Assembly (NCBI RefSeq): GCF_009363115.1
Contig: NZ_CP045298.1
Coordinates: 2,324,001 to 2,388,000 of the forward strand
Direction of reading: 5' to 3'
Source of the DNA: Paenibacillus brasilensis
GTDB lineage: Bacteria > Bacillota > Bacilli > Paenibacillales > Paenibacillaceae
Length of the DNA: 64,000 nt
A program made the translations under genes and the position numbers. The notes under the pieces are model-generated. The model saw only the letters and a list, made by a program, of their open reading frames with translations, was not told the DNA's origin and ran no database searches. Of this stretch, positions 60,501-64,000 are shown one piece after another (position 1 is the stretch's first letter; every line of letters starts with the position of its first letter).

Positions 60501-63500
60501 GATGTGCGCATACTTTACGGCGAATGCAGAGCTGACGGCAAGCGAGCTCCGCGGAGCGCTGGGTCAGGAGCTTCCGAGCTATATGATCCCGTCGTACTTC
60601 GTGCAGCTTGAGCAAATGCCGCTGAGCCCGAATGGAAAAATAGATCGTAAAGCACTGCCTGCGCCTGAGGGCAATCTTCTAACAGGTGCGAAGTATGATG
60701 CGCCAACAACGCCTGTGGAAGCGCGGCTCGCACAGATTTGGAAGGACGTGCTTGGCGTGGGGCATGTAGGGATCAAAGATAACTTCTTTGAAATCGGAGG
60801 ACACTCTTTGCGGGCTACGCTTCTCGTGTCCCGTATTCACAAAGAGCTGAACGCCCCTATTGCGCTCCGTGAAGTGTTTCAATTCCCGACCATCGAACAG
60901 ATGGCGAAAATGATCGAAAGCCGGGATCAAGCGGCTTATGCTTCCATTCCGACCGTCGGAGAACGAAGCTACTACCCGGTATCTTCGGAACAGAAGCGTT
61001 TGTACGTGCTCAGCCAGCTCGAAGGCGGAGAAATCAGCTACAATATGCCGGGCGTTATGACGGTAGAAGGAGAACTGGACCGCACGCGGCTGGAAGCTGC
61101 GTTCCGCCGACTCATACGCCGACATGAGACATTGAGAACGAGCTTTGATGTCGTGAACGGCGAACCGGTGCAGCGAGTGCATGAGGAAGTGCCATTTACG
61201 GTGGAATATATTGAGGCCCAGGAAGAAGAGGCAAAAGACCGCATTCGCGACTTTATCCGCCCGTTCGATTTACAGCAGGCACCGCTTCTGCGGGCCGGAT
61301 TAATCAAGCTGCAGCAAGATCGCCATCTGTTGCTGTTTGATATGCATCATATCGTCTCTGACGGAACCTCGATGGGCGTGTTGACCGAGGAATTTATGCA
61401 GATGTACGAGGGAAGCGAGCTGCCGGAGCTGCGGATCCAGTACAAAGACTATGCAGTATGGCAGCAAACGGAGATGCAAAGCGAGCGGATTGAGAAGCAG
61501 GAAGCCTACTGGCTGGACGTATTCCGCGGCGAGCTCCCAATTCTCGATTTGCCGATTGATGAAACTCGTCCGGCGGAGCGAAGCTTTGCAGGAAAACAGG
61601 TTGATTTTGTGATTGATGCCGCCAAAGGGCAGGCTTTGCAGCAGCTTGCGGCGCAAACTGGATCGACCTTATATATGGTGCTGCTGTCCGCATATACCGC
61701 GCTCTTGCATAAATATACTGGGCAGGAGGATGTGATTGTCGGCACCCCGATTGCGGGAAGGTCGCACAGTGATCTGGAAGGTCTAATCGGGATGTTTGTC
61801 GGCACGCTTGCACTCCGCAATTATCCGTCCGGCGAGAAATCGTTTCTTGACTATTTGCAGGAAGTCAAAGAAACGGCACTGCAAGCATACGAGCATCAGG
61901 ACTATCCGTTCGAGGAATTGGTTGCGAAGCTCAATTTAAATCGGGATATGAGCCGAAATCCGCTGTTCGATACGATGTTTGTGCTGCAAAATACGGAGCA
62001 GAGCGAACGGGAGATTGCCGGATTGCAATTCAAACCGTATGTGTATGAGAATCAATCCGCTAAATTTGATCTGACGCTTCTTATAGCGGAGCAAGGCGAG
62101 GAACTCGTCTGCAGCTTTGAGTACGCCAGTGCGCTGTTCAAGCAGGAAACGGTCGAACGGTTAGCGAGCCAATTCGTGCAGGTGATCCATACGGTGGTGA
62201 GCGCACCCGAGACGAAGCTGTCGAAGATTGCAATCATTACAGCTCAGGAGCAAGCGCAGATTCTGGAGCAGTTCAACGCTCCTGCGGTTGACTATCCGAA
62301 AGATAAACCGATTCATCAGATGTTCGAGGAGCAAGTGGAGCGAACGCCGGATCAGACGGCAGTTGTGTTCGGAGAAAGTCGGCTAACGTATCGCGAGCTG
62401 AATGATCGGGTGAACCAGTTGGCGCATGCGTTGCGCGCCGAAGGCGTTCGGTCGGAGCAATTTGTCGGCCTGATGGTCGAGCGTTCGCTGGAAATGGTGA
62501 TCGGGATTTTCGGAATTTTGAAGGCCGGTGGCGCTTATGTACCGATTGACCCGGAATATCCGGAAGAGCGGATTCACTATATTTTAAAAGACTCGGGTAC
62601 AAAGCTGCTGCTCACGCAAAGTCATTTACGGCAGGAAAAACCTGATTTGGCGAGCTTCGAAGGCAAGATGGTGGATTTGGACAGCAGCCAGGCATACGCA
62701 GAAGACCGTTCCAATCCGGGCATTACAGTCAAGCCGAAGGATCTTATGTATCTCATTTATACTTCTGGTACTACAGGACTGCCTAAGGGAACCATGATTA
62801 CGCAGCAAGGCTTGGTCAACTATATTTGGTGGGCGAAAAAAGTGTATGTAGGCGAGGAAAAGCTTGATTTTCCATTGTATTCGTCGATTTCTTTCGATTT
62901 GACGCTTACCTCAATATTTACGCCGCTTATCACAGGCAATACGATCTTCATTTATGAAGGGGCGGACAAGGGGACGTTAATCCAGGAGATCATTGAGGAC
63001 AATCAGGTGGACATTCTTAAGCTGACGCCGACGCATTTGAGCCTGATCAAAGACATGAAGATGCCCGACCACTCTAGAATTCGAAAAATGATCGTAGGCG
63101 GAGAAAATCTCAGCACTCATTTGGCGAAAAGCATCTCTGATCTGTTTGGCGGAAACATCGAAATTTTCAACGAATACGGGCCAACCGAAACGGTAGTCGG
63201 ATGCATGATTTACCTCTACGATCCTGTGAGGGATACGAAGGAGTCCGTACCGATTGGGGTTCCGGCCGACAACGTGTACATTTACTTGCTCGATTCGCAG
63301 CGCAATTTGGTGCCGCCGGGCGTACCCGGAGAGATGTACATTGCCGGAGACGGAGTCGCCCTGGGCTATCTGAACCGTCCTGAGCTGACGGCGGAGAAAT
63401 TCGTGGACAACCCGTTTGCTCCAGGTGGGCGGATGTATCGGACAGGGGATCTGGCCCGATGGCAGGCGGACGGAAACATCGAATATTTGGGACGAATCGA

Positions 63501-64000
63501 CGAGCAAGTGAAAATACGCGGCTACCGAATCGAGCTAGGCGAGGTGGAAGCGCAGCTCATGAAAGTGGAAGCTGTACAAGAAGCCGTCGTAACGGCTCGT
63601 GCGAGTGAGGACGGGCAAAAGCAGCTATGCGCATATTTGGTTGCTGACCGTTCGTTGACGGCAAGCGAGCTCCGCGGAGTATTGGCGAAGGAGCTTCCAA
63701 GCTACATGATCCCGTCGTACTTTGTACAGTTGGAGCGGTTGCCGTATACGCCTAACGGGAAAGTCGACCGCAAAGCGCTGCCCGCGCCTGAAGGCAGCTT
63801 GCCGACCGGAACCGCCTATGAGGCTCCACGTACAGCGGTGGAGCAAGCGTTGATCACCGTTTGGCAGGGCGTGCTAGGTGTCGGAAGAATCGGCATTCAT
63901 GACAACTTCTTTGACCTTGGGGGCGATTCGATCAAGTCGATCCAGGTGTCTTCGAGACTGCTGCAAGCCGGCTACAAGCTGGACATGAAACATTTGTTCA
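42424..64000 (+). CDS. fusA: Multimodular nonribosomal peptide synthetase, fusaricidin-synthetase-like, 3' end missing
   Basis: One frame from ATG 42424 (after AGAGGATTAGG) is read to the window end, at least 7,192 codons. Domain order is C-A-T / C-A-T-E / C-A-T / C-A-T-E / C-A-T / C-A-T(...). Carrier serines are at about residues 1009, 2044, 3552, 4599, 6128 and 7169. The A-domain ten-residue codes predict Ser, Val, Val-like, Ser-like, Ser, Asn. The first C domain has no upstream carrier and so should couple the fatty acid made by the six upstream genes. Fusaricidin synthetase FusA loads Thr, Val, Val/Ile/aromatic, Thr, Asn/Gln, Ala in six modules; this enzyme has Ser for Thr and one extra module before Asn. 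The symbol is by locus type; the product is expected to differ. A chain-ending TE lies outside the window. Confidence 0.93.
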   Translation, partial: MNNNVHQFFPLTNAQQRIWYTELLYPNTSVSLLLGTVKFKGKMNIDALKRSINMVIKQYDAFRIRITAEDGIPRQYVVPFEDKEFTCLDAADFKSIDEMNSWLEGHKQAPFELLNNELFQFLFIKISDDEYWLSVKMHHIISDGISMVLFGNQLTEYYVDIIRGIEPQLGKKYSYIEYIETEGAYVQSDRFAKDKEFWNDKFAGLPDVTGLKPYDPLLLSTVAQRAHFTVDGGLYKQIKQFCQDNKVSLFQFFMAAMYIYMHKAIGEQDIAIGTSLANRSTKKEKNTVGMFVSTIAARSFVDPDADLISFLQSVVKDQTTILRHQKYPYNQLIQDLRETYRSKDIQRLFGVSMEYRPVSWVDLDDVRIHTDYDFGGDEVNDLVLHIAEMLDEDQLVLHVDYRSRLFDASEIARIIRHLLVITEHIVENPEQKISEISLINEQEKNEILTVFNDTKADYPKDKTIHQMFEEQAERTPEQTAVVFGESQLTYRELNERANRLARTLRAEGVQADQLVGLMAERSLDMMVGIFAILKAGGAYVPIDPDYPEERIRYMLEDSGAKLLLLPSHLQDRVHFAGRILKLDEAQAYVLDGSNLEPVADPRDIAYVIYTSGSTGKPKGVMVEHRSVINRLIWMQEAYPLDAGDTILQKTAITFDVSVWELFWWSFVGASMCLLPVGGEKDPEVIVETIAAQRISTMHFVPAMLNAFLEYIERQGEEAQGKLASLKQVFASGEALTPNAAARFQQFVAPVGQAKLVNLYGPTEATVDVSYFNLQADETYRTIPIGKPISNIRLYIVSEGGKLQPIGVPGELCIAGDGVARGYLNRPELTAEKFVDSPFVPGERMYRTGDLARWQADGNIEYLGRIDHQVKIRGYRIELGEVETQLLKVEAVQETVVVAREDGSGQKQMCAYFTANAELTASELRGALAQELPGYMIPSYFVQLDQMPLSPNGKIDRKALPAPEEHMNTGEEYIAPRSEREAQLARIWQEVLGLKIVGIKDNFFEIGGHSLRATIVTARIQKEMNVGISLREVFQAPTIEQMAQLLDGREHVNYASIPRVEEQADYPVSSAQKRLYLLSQLEGGETSYNMPGVLMVEGSLDRTRAEEAFRQLIRRHETLRTSFDVVNGEPVQRVHPEVPFALEYAQATEEEAPAYIRRFVRAFDLRQAPLLRVGLIELEAERHLLLFDMHHIVSDGASINILVEEFNRLYEGEELPQLRIQYKDYAAWQLAEARSERLDKQAAYWLDVYRDELPVLELPTDYARPPVQSFAGSSIEFVVDKRQTHALQQLAAQTGSTLFMVLLSAYTALLHKYTRQEDIIVGTPIAGRPHADLEGMIGMFVNTLALRNSPAADKTFYQYVLEVKESALKAYENQDFPFEELVEKLDLRRDLSRNPIFDTLFVLQNTEQGNQEIEGLQFKSYAHPHQTAKFDLTLNVTENEEELACSLEYATALFQRETVERMTKHLLQLIDVILEKPETKLSSIEIITPQEKVRIVEQFNATTADYPHEKTIHQLFEEQAAESLAQVAVVYEDARLTYCELNERANRLARTLRDKGVVQDQPVAIAAHRSIELVVGVLAILKAGGAYVPIDPDYPAERIGYMLEDSGVKLLLIRRDDMADIGFAGSIIDLDDDAAYAEDGSNLGLTGGSGDLAYVIYTSGTTGRPKGVMVEHRNVVRLVKNTDYVQLDETTRILQTGAVVFDASTFEIWGALLNGGQLYLASNDVILDARKLRQAIEQYGITTMWLTSPLFNQLSQQDSKLFGAIKTLIVGGDMLSAPHINRVLRDNPGLDIVNGYGPTENTTFSTTYAIPGELTESAPIGRPIRNSTAYVVDSSMKLLPIGAWGELIVGGDGVARGYLNRPELTVEKFVQDPVKPGEICYRTGDLVRWRADGNLEIKGRIDEQVKIRGFRIELGEVEAQLAKIESIREAVVIARADESEQKQLCAYFAASNRLSAGEIRSALAKELPNYMIPSYFVQLEQLPLTANGKVDRRALPAPEENVHTGTEYAAPRTAVEQALASVWQSVLGVRNIGIHDSFFDLGGDSIKSIQVSSRLFQAGYKLEMKDMFKHPTIEGLSQYVQTVSRIAEQGEVSGATKLLPVQRWFFEQHSVSPHHFNQAVMLYREDGFEEAVLHQTMKKIAEHHDALRLVFRQTEHGYEAWNRGMAEGELYTLEIVDFKEQVAPEAAIQAKASEIQRGIDLIHGPLMKLGLFRCAEGDHLLIVIHHLAVDGVSWRILFEDIATGYEQAVNGQEIQLPQKTDSYRTWAQQLSLYAESPAMEHERAYWEQLGQIVAEPLPKDEVQTCPLVLDSETITIQWTEEETELLLKQANRAYNTETNDLLLTALGLAIQAWSGIGRVLVNLEGHGREPIIPDIDITRTVGWFTSQFPVTLEIGSNNDLSGQIKRIKESMRSIPHKGIGFGLLKYGSANLERVIRELKPEISFNYLGQFDQDLDNSSLQLSPYSTGGAISEHAVQAYTLDMNGMISEGTLSLAITYSSKQYRKETVERLSELIRTSLQKVIRHCTSKETAELTPSDILLKGLTIEQLDQLASHHRHVGEIENVYKLTPMQKGMFFHSLLEPHSLSYFEQATFEWHGHFDARSFAQSLDALVQRHAALRTNFYNGWGDPVQIVYRTKRSEFNYEDLRGMEQLQREAYIRNYIDDDRNRGFDLTQDPLLRVSVLHKGEADYLLMWSFHHIIMDGWCVPLITQEVFQTYFAISQQREPEFLPALPYSRYIEWLDRQDDQAAAEYWSDYLADYEQHTQIPQAKAQNKPEAYVSKQIVCELGKDLTGRIEQAAKRYQVTVSTLMQTVWGIVLQKYNSSRDVVFGSVVSGRPAEIPGIESMIGLFINTIPVRVRSDETISFADMVKRQQQQYLASHAYDTYPLYEIQTQTGQQHLITHIMVFENYPVEQQIELLGGEQAAFEITDAELFEQTNYDFNLIVLPGEEFKIVFRYNELVYEQSGIEQIQGHLIHMLEQVVSRPNIRVNELKLATPQEEAQMLLLGGSATTAYPKEKTIHQLFEEQAARSLAQVAVVYEDARLTYRELNERANRLARTLRDKGVVRDQPVAIAAHRSTELVVGVLAILKAGGAYVPIDPDYPAERIGYMLEDSGAKLLLIRRDDVADIGFAGSVIDLDDDAAYAEDGSNLGLTGASGDLAYVIYTSGTTGRPKGVMVEHRNVVRLVKSTDYVQLDETTRILQTGAVVFDASTFEIWGALLNGGQLYLASNDVILDAWELKQAIERYGITTMWLTSPLFNQLSQQDSKLFGTIKTLIVGGDMLSVPHANRVLRDNPGLGIVNAYGPTENTTFSTTYAIPGELTESAPIGRPICNSTAYVVDSSMKLLPIGAWGELIVGGDGVARGYLNRPELTMEKFVQDPVKPGEICYRTGDLVRWRADGNLEIKGRIDEQVKIRGYRIELGEVEAHLLQVESVQEAVVIAREDQTGQKQLAAYFAAEKMLPASELKAALAQELPAYMLPAYFVQVDRLPLTPNGKIDRKALPAPQEIETAGSRHEAPRTPIEASLANIWQEVLGLKSVGIKDNFFDIGGHSLRATLLMSRIHKELNGHIALREVFQFPTIEQMAEIIESRDQAAYASIPVVGERSYYPVSSAQKRLYVLSQIEGGEISYNMPGVMTVEGELDRTRLEAAFRQLIRRHETLRTSFDVVDGEPVQKVHEEVSFAVEYAEVREEEAREHVREFIRPFDLRQAPLLRVGLLRLQKDRHLLLFDMHHIVSDGASMNILIEEFIQLYEGAELPELRIQYKDYAVWQQLEVQSERIGKQEAYWLDTFRGELPVLDLPTDGVRPALQSFEGDQIEFVIDASRSEALKRLAASTGSTLYMVLLSAYTTLLHKYTGQEDVIVGTPIAGRPHGELEGLIGMFVGTLALRNYPAGEKKFLDYLQEVKETALQAYEHQDYPLEELVAKLNLKRDLSRNPLFDTMFALHNLEQGQREIADLQFKPYPHEHTAAKFDLMFNVTEQGSELACSLEYASMLFKRETAERIANHFLQVIDAVVSMPETKLSEIAIITAPEQAQILEQFNATAADYPKDKTIHQMFEEQAERTPEQTAIVLGESRLTYRELNERANRLARTLRAEGVQVDQRVGLMTERSLDMMVGIFAILKAGGAYVPIDPDYPEERIRYMLEDSGAKLLLLQSHLQDRIRFAGQILKLDEAQAYVQDDSNLAPVAGPRDMAYVIYTSGSTGKPKGVMVEHQSVINRLTWMQKVYPFDAGEIILQKTAITFDVSVWELFGWSSVGASLCLLPVGGEKDPEVILETIEAQRISRIHFVPAMLNVFLEYIERQGEQAQSKLASLKLVSTSGEALTPIAAARFQQLVAPVSQAKLVNLYGPTEATVEVSYFNLRADETYRTIPIGKPISNIRLYIVSEGGRLQPIGVPGELCIAGDGVARGYLNRPELTAEKFVDDPFVPGERMYRTGDLTRWQADGNIEYLGRIDHQVKIRGYRIELGEVETQLLKVEAVQETVVVAREDESGQKQMCAYFTANTELTASGLRGALAQELPGYMIPSYFVQLEYMPLNPNGKIDRKALPAPESSLSAGTAYEAPRTAVEQALAAVWQGALGVEKIGIHDNFFDLGGDSIKSIQVSSRLLQAGYKLDMKHLFKYPTIAELSPHVQTAGRIADQGEVMGETPLLPIQRWFFEQAPVDLHHFNHAVMLYRAEGFELTALRQTMAKIAEHHDALRLVFRQTEHGYEAWNRGIGEGELYTLDIADFRGEADYAAAIEAKASDIQRSINLSEGPLLKLGLFHCADGDHLLIVIHHLAVDGVSWRILFEDIAAGYEQAASGREIRLPQKTDSFRTWAQQLPQYAASPAMEIEREYWQQIVQTAAAIEPLPKDQKHDNPTRSDGETVTMQWSEEETLLLLKQANHAYNTEVNDLLLTALGMAIHAWTGTEQVLVSLEGHGREPIIPDADITRTVGWFTSQYPVVLEMAAEQDISRSIKRVKEGFRRIPNKGIGYGILTYLSGDGENEGHALRLQPEISFNYLGQFDQDLDSNKLQISPYSVGASISEKMAQRYTLDMNGMISQGVLSLTIDYNGRQYRKETMEKLSQLLRTSLREVILHCADKEQPELTPSDLLLSDLSMEELEQLVQQTAHIGEIENVYKLTSMQKGMLFHSQLEPDSAAYFEQAVFSLQGSLDVEIFAQSLDALVQRHDVLRTGFYSGLAEPVQVVYRRKPCGFYYEDLRGLEEAEREAYAQAFSVNDTAAGFDLAQDALLRVSVLRIGEQTYQFYWSFHHIIMDGWCVPIMMQEVFEHYAAIQEQRQPELSVVLPYRQYIEWLDQQSPEEAATYWSKYLEDYDQQTLLPQEIQENPQNKAAGYVAEELDCDLGGELTRRMESIAKQHQVTINTLMQSAWGLVLQRYNGSRDVVFGSVVSGRPAEITGIETMIGLFINTIPVRIRAEEGAAFTDVLKATQELALASSAYDTYPLYEIQAQTEQKQSLISHIMVFENYPMEQQIEQSASGDEDAFEITNVSMFDQTSYDFNLIVIPGEAIRISFRYNSLVYKQAGVALMQGHFMHVLEQITANPNLPVSELELATQEEMAQILEQFNATAADYPKDKTIHQMFEEQAERTPEQTAVVFGESRLTYRELNERANRLARTLRAEGVQADQLVGLMAERSLDMMVGIFAILKAGGAYVPIDPGYPEERIRYMLEDSGAKLLLLPSHLQDHIRFEGRTLKLDEAQAYEQDGSNLAPVAGPGDMAYVIYTSGSTGKPKGVMIEHRSVINRLIWMQEAYPLDAGDTILQKTAITFDVSVWELFWWSFVGASMCLLPVGGEKDPEVMVETIAAQGISTMHFVPAMLNAFLEYIEHQGEPAQSKLSSLKQVFTSGEALTPNAAARFQQFIAPASQAKLVNLYGPTEATVDVSYFNLQADEAYRTVPIGKPISNIRLYIVSEGGKLQPIGVPGELCIAGDGVARGYLNRPELTAEKFVDSPFVPGERMYRTGDLTRWQSDGNIEYLGRIDHQVKIRGYRIELGEVEAQLLKVEAVQEAIVVAKEDENGQKQMCAYFTANAELTASELRGALGQELPSYMIPSYFVQLEQMPLSPNGKIDRKALPAPEGNLLTGAKYDAPTTPVEARLAQIWKDVLGVGHVGIKDNFFEIGGHSLRATLLVSRIHKELNAPIALREVFQFPTIEQMAKMIESRDQAAYASIPTVGERSYYPVSSEQKRLYVLSQLEGGEISYNMPGVMTVEGELDRTRLEAAFRRLIRRHETLRTSFDVVNGEPVQRVHEEVPFTVEYIEAQEEEAKDRIRDFIRPFDLQQAPLLRAGLIKLQQDRHLLLFDMHHIVSDGTSMGVLTEEFMQMYEGSELPELRIQYKDYAVWQQTEMQSERIEKQEAYWLDVFRGELPILDLPIDETRPAERSFAGKQVDFVIDAAKGQALQQLAAQTGSTLYMVLLSAYTALLHKYTGQEDVIVGTPIAGRSHSDLEGLIGMFVGTLALRNYPSGEKSFLDYLQEVKETALQAYEHQDYPFEELVAKLNLNRDMSRNPLFDTMFVLQNTEQSEREIAGLQFKPYVYENQSAKFDLTLLIAEQGEELVCSFEYASALFKQETVERLASQFVQVIHTVVSAPETKLSKIAIITAQEQAQILEQFNAPAVDYPKDKPIHQMFEEQVERTPDQTAVVFGESRLTYRELNDRVNQLAHALRAEGVRSEQFVGLMVERSLEMVIGIFGILKAGGAYVPIDPEYPEERIHYILKDSGTKLLLTQSHLRQEKPDLASFEGKMVDLDSSQAYAEDRSNPGITVKPKDLMYLIYTSGTTGLPKGTMITQQGLVNYIWWAKKVYVGEEKLDFPLYSSISFDLTLTSIFTPLITGNTIFIYEGADKGTLIQEIIEDNQVDILKLTPTHLSLIKDMKMPDHSRIRKMIVGGENLSTHLAKSISDLFGGNIEIFNEYGPTETVVGCMIYLYDPVRDTKESVPIGVPADNVYIYLLDSQRNLVPPGVPGEMYIAGDGVALGYLNRPELTAEKFVDNPFAPGGRMYRTGDLARWQADGNIEYLGRIDEQVKIRGYRIELGEVEAQLMKVEAVQEAVVTARASEDGQKQLCAYLVADRSLTASELRGVLAKELPSYMIPSYFVQLERLPYTPNGKVDRKALPAPEGSLPTGTAYEAPRTAVEQALITVWQGVLGVGRIGIHDNFFDLGGDSIKSIQVSSRLLQAGYKLDMKHLF
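45591..50060 (+). other. NRPS module 2: C, A (Val), T, E
   Basis: The C domain has HHIVSDG (45988). The A-domain code DAFWIGGTFK is a standard Val code. T is GGDS (Ser codon 48553), followed by an epimerization domain with [13 protein letters not shown] (49093). D-Val is predicted, as at position 2 of fusaricidin. Confidence 0.87.
50061..53195 (+). other. NRPS module 3: DCL-type C, A (Val-like), T
   Basis: The C domain with HHIIMDG (50509) follows an E domain and should accept a D-residue donor. The A code is DAFWIGATFK, one residue from module 2, and the DNA of the two A cores is nearly identical. T is GGHS (Ser codon 53077). L-Val is predicted; Ile is possible. Confidence 0.83.
53196..57700 (+). 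other. NRPS module 4: C, A (Ser-like, altered code), T, E
   Basis: The C domain has HHIVSDG (53617). The A code is DVWHSSLVEK, which departs from modules 1 and 5 at two code positions. T is GGDS (Ser codon 56218), then an E domain with [13 protein letters not shown] (56758). A D-residue, Ser or a related hydroxy or polar amino acid, is predicted. Confidence 0.8.
57701..60925 (+). other. NRPS module 5: DCL-type C, A (Ser), T
   Basis: The C domain with HHIIMDG (58186) follows E4. The A code DVWHFSLVDK equals module 1 and predicts Ser. T is GGHS (Ser codon 60805), with no E domain before the next C. This module has no counterpart in the six-residue fusaricidin scheme. Confidence 0.83.
60926..64000 (+). 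other. NRPS module 6: C, A (Asn), T, cut by the window end
   Basis: The C domain has HHIVSDG (61345) and closely resembles the module 4 C domain. The A code DLTKIGEVGK is an Asn code. T is GGDS (Ser codon 63928), the form that precedes E domains in modules 2 and 4, so an E domain and D-Asn are predicted beyond base 64,000. Confidence 0.83.

Noticed and set aside
42424..64000. CRISPR array suggested by recurring near-identical segments
   Set aside because: The repeats are spaced by thousands of bases and are homologous NRPS domains in one open frame.

Overview
The window is chromosomal DNA of a Gram-positive, endospore-forming bacterium, most likely Paenibacillus of the P. polymyxa group. It carries spoVT, spoIIE, yabP and yabQ, shows the conserved gene order prsA-spoVT-yabM-yabN-hup-rqcP-yabP-yabQ-divIC-yabR-spoIIE-yabS-yabT-tilS-hpt-ftsH-coaX-hslO-cysK-pab/fol-dusB-greA-lysS (the near-origin block of Bacillus), and ends in a lipopeptide synthetase operon arranged like the Paenibacillus fusaricidin (fus) operon. 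Every supported gene lies on the + strand.

Bases 1-33,890 are housekeeping and sporulation genes: a foldase tail, spoVT, a lipid flippase, a MazG protein, HU, the RqcP/YabP/YabQ/DivIC/YabR set, spoIIE with a long-spacer promoter suited to Spo0A, the yabS-yabT-tilS-hpt group, ftsH, NAD and CoA genes (nadB, nadC, coaX), hslO, a foldase gene broken by an in-frame TGA, cysK with its own promoter and a CymR-like operator, the PABA/folate operon (pabB-pabA-pabC-folP-folB-folK-yazB-dusB), greA, lysS and a KtrB/TrkH potassium transporter. Many units end in clear intrinsic terminators.

Bases 33,890-35,413 are a transition zone: one small membrane protein gene, then about 760 bp of AT-rich, gene-poor DNA with a distant 15-bp inverted repeat. 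This zone leads into the biosynthetic operon.

Bases 35,414-64,000 are a single operon. Six genes (FabI-like reductase, acyl ligase, ALDH-fold reductase, ThDP-dependent carboligase-like enzyme, FabF-like synthase, FabZ-like dehydratase) match the fusG-B set that is associated with the unusual guanidinylated 3-hydroxy fatty acid of fusaricidin. They are followed by a giant NRPS gene that runs off the window (at least 7,192 codons). Its adenylation-domain codes, read by eye, are Ser, Val, Val-like, Ser-like, Ser, Asn. Epimerization domains are present in modules 2 and 4, and one is predicted just past the window in module 6. Fusaricidin is a hexapeptide, Thr-D-Val-Val-D-alloThr-D-Asn-D-Ala. The enzyme here therefore looks like a fusaricidin-type synthetase with Ser replacing Thr and an extra A-T-C unit (Ser) inserted before the Asn module, predicting a seven-residue or larger product. 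This is the most interesting feature of the window.
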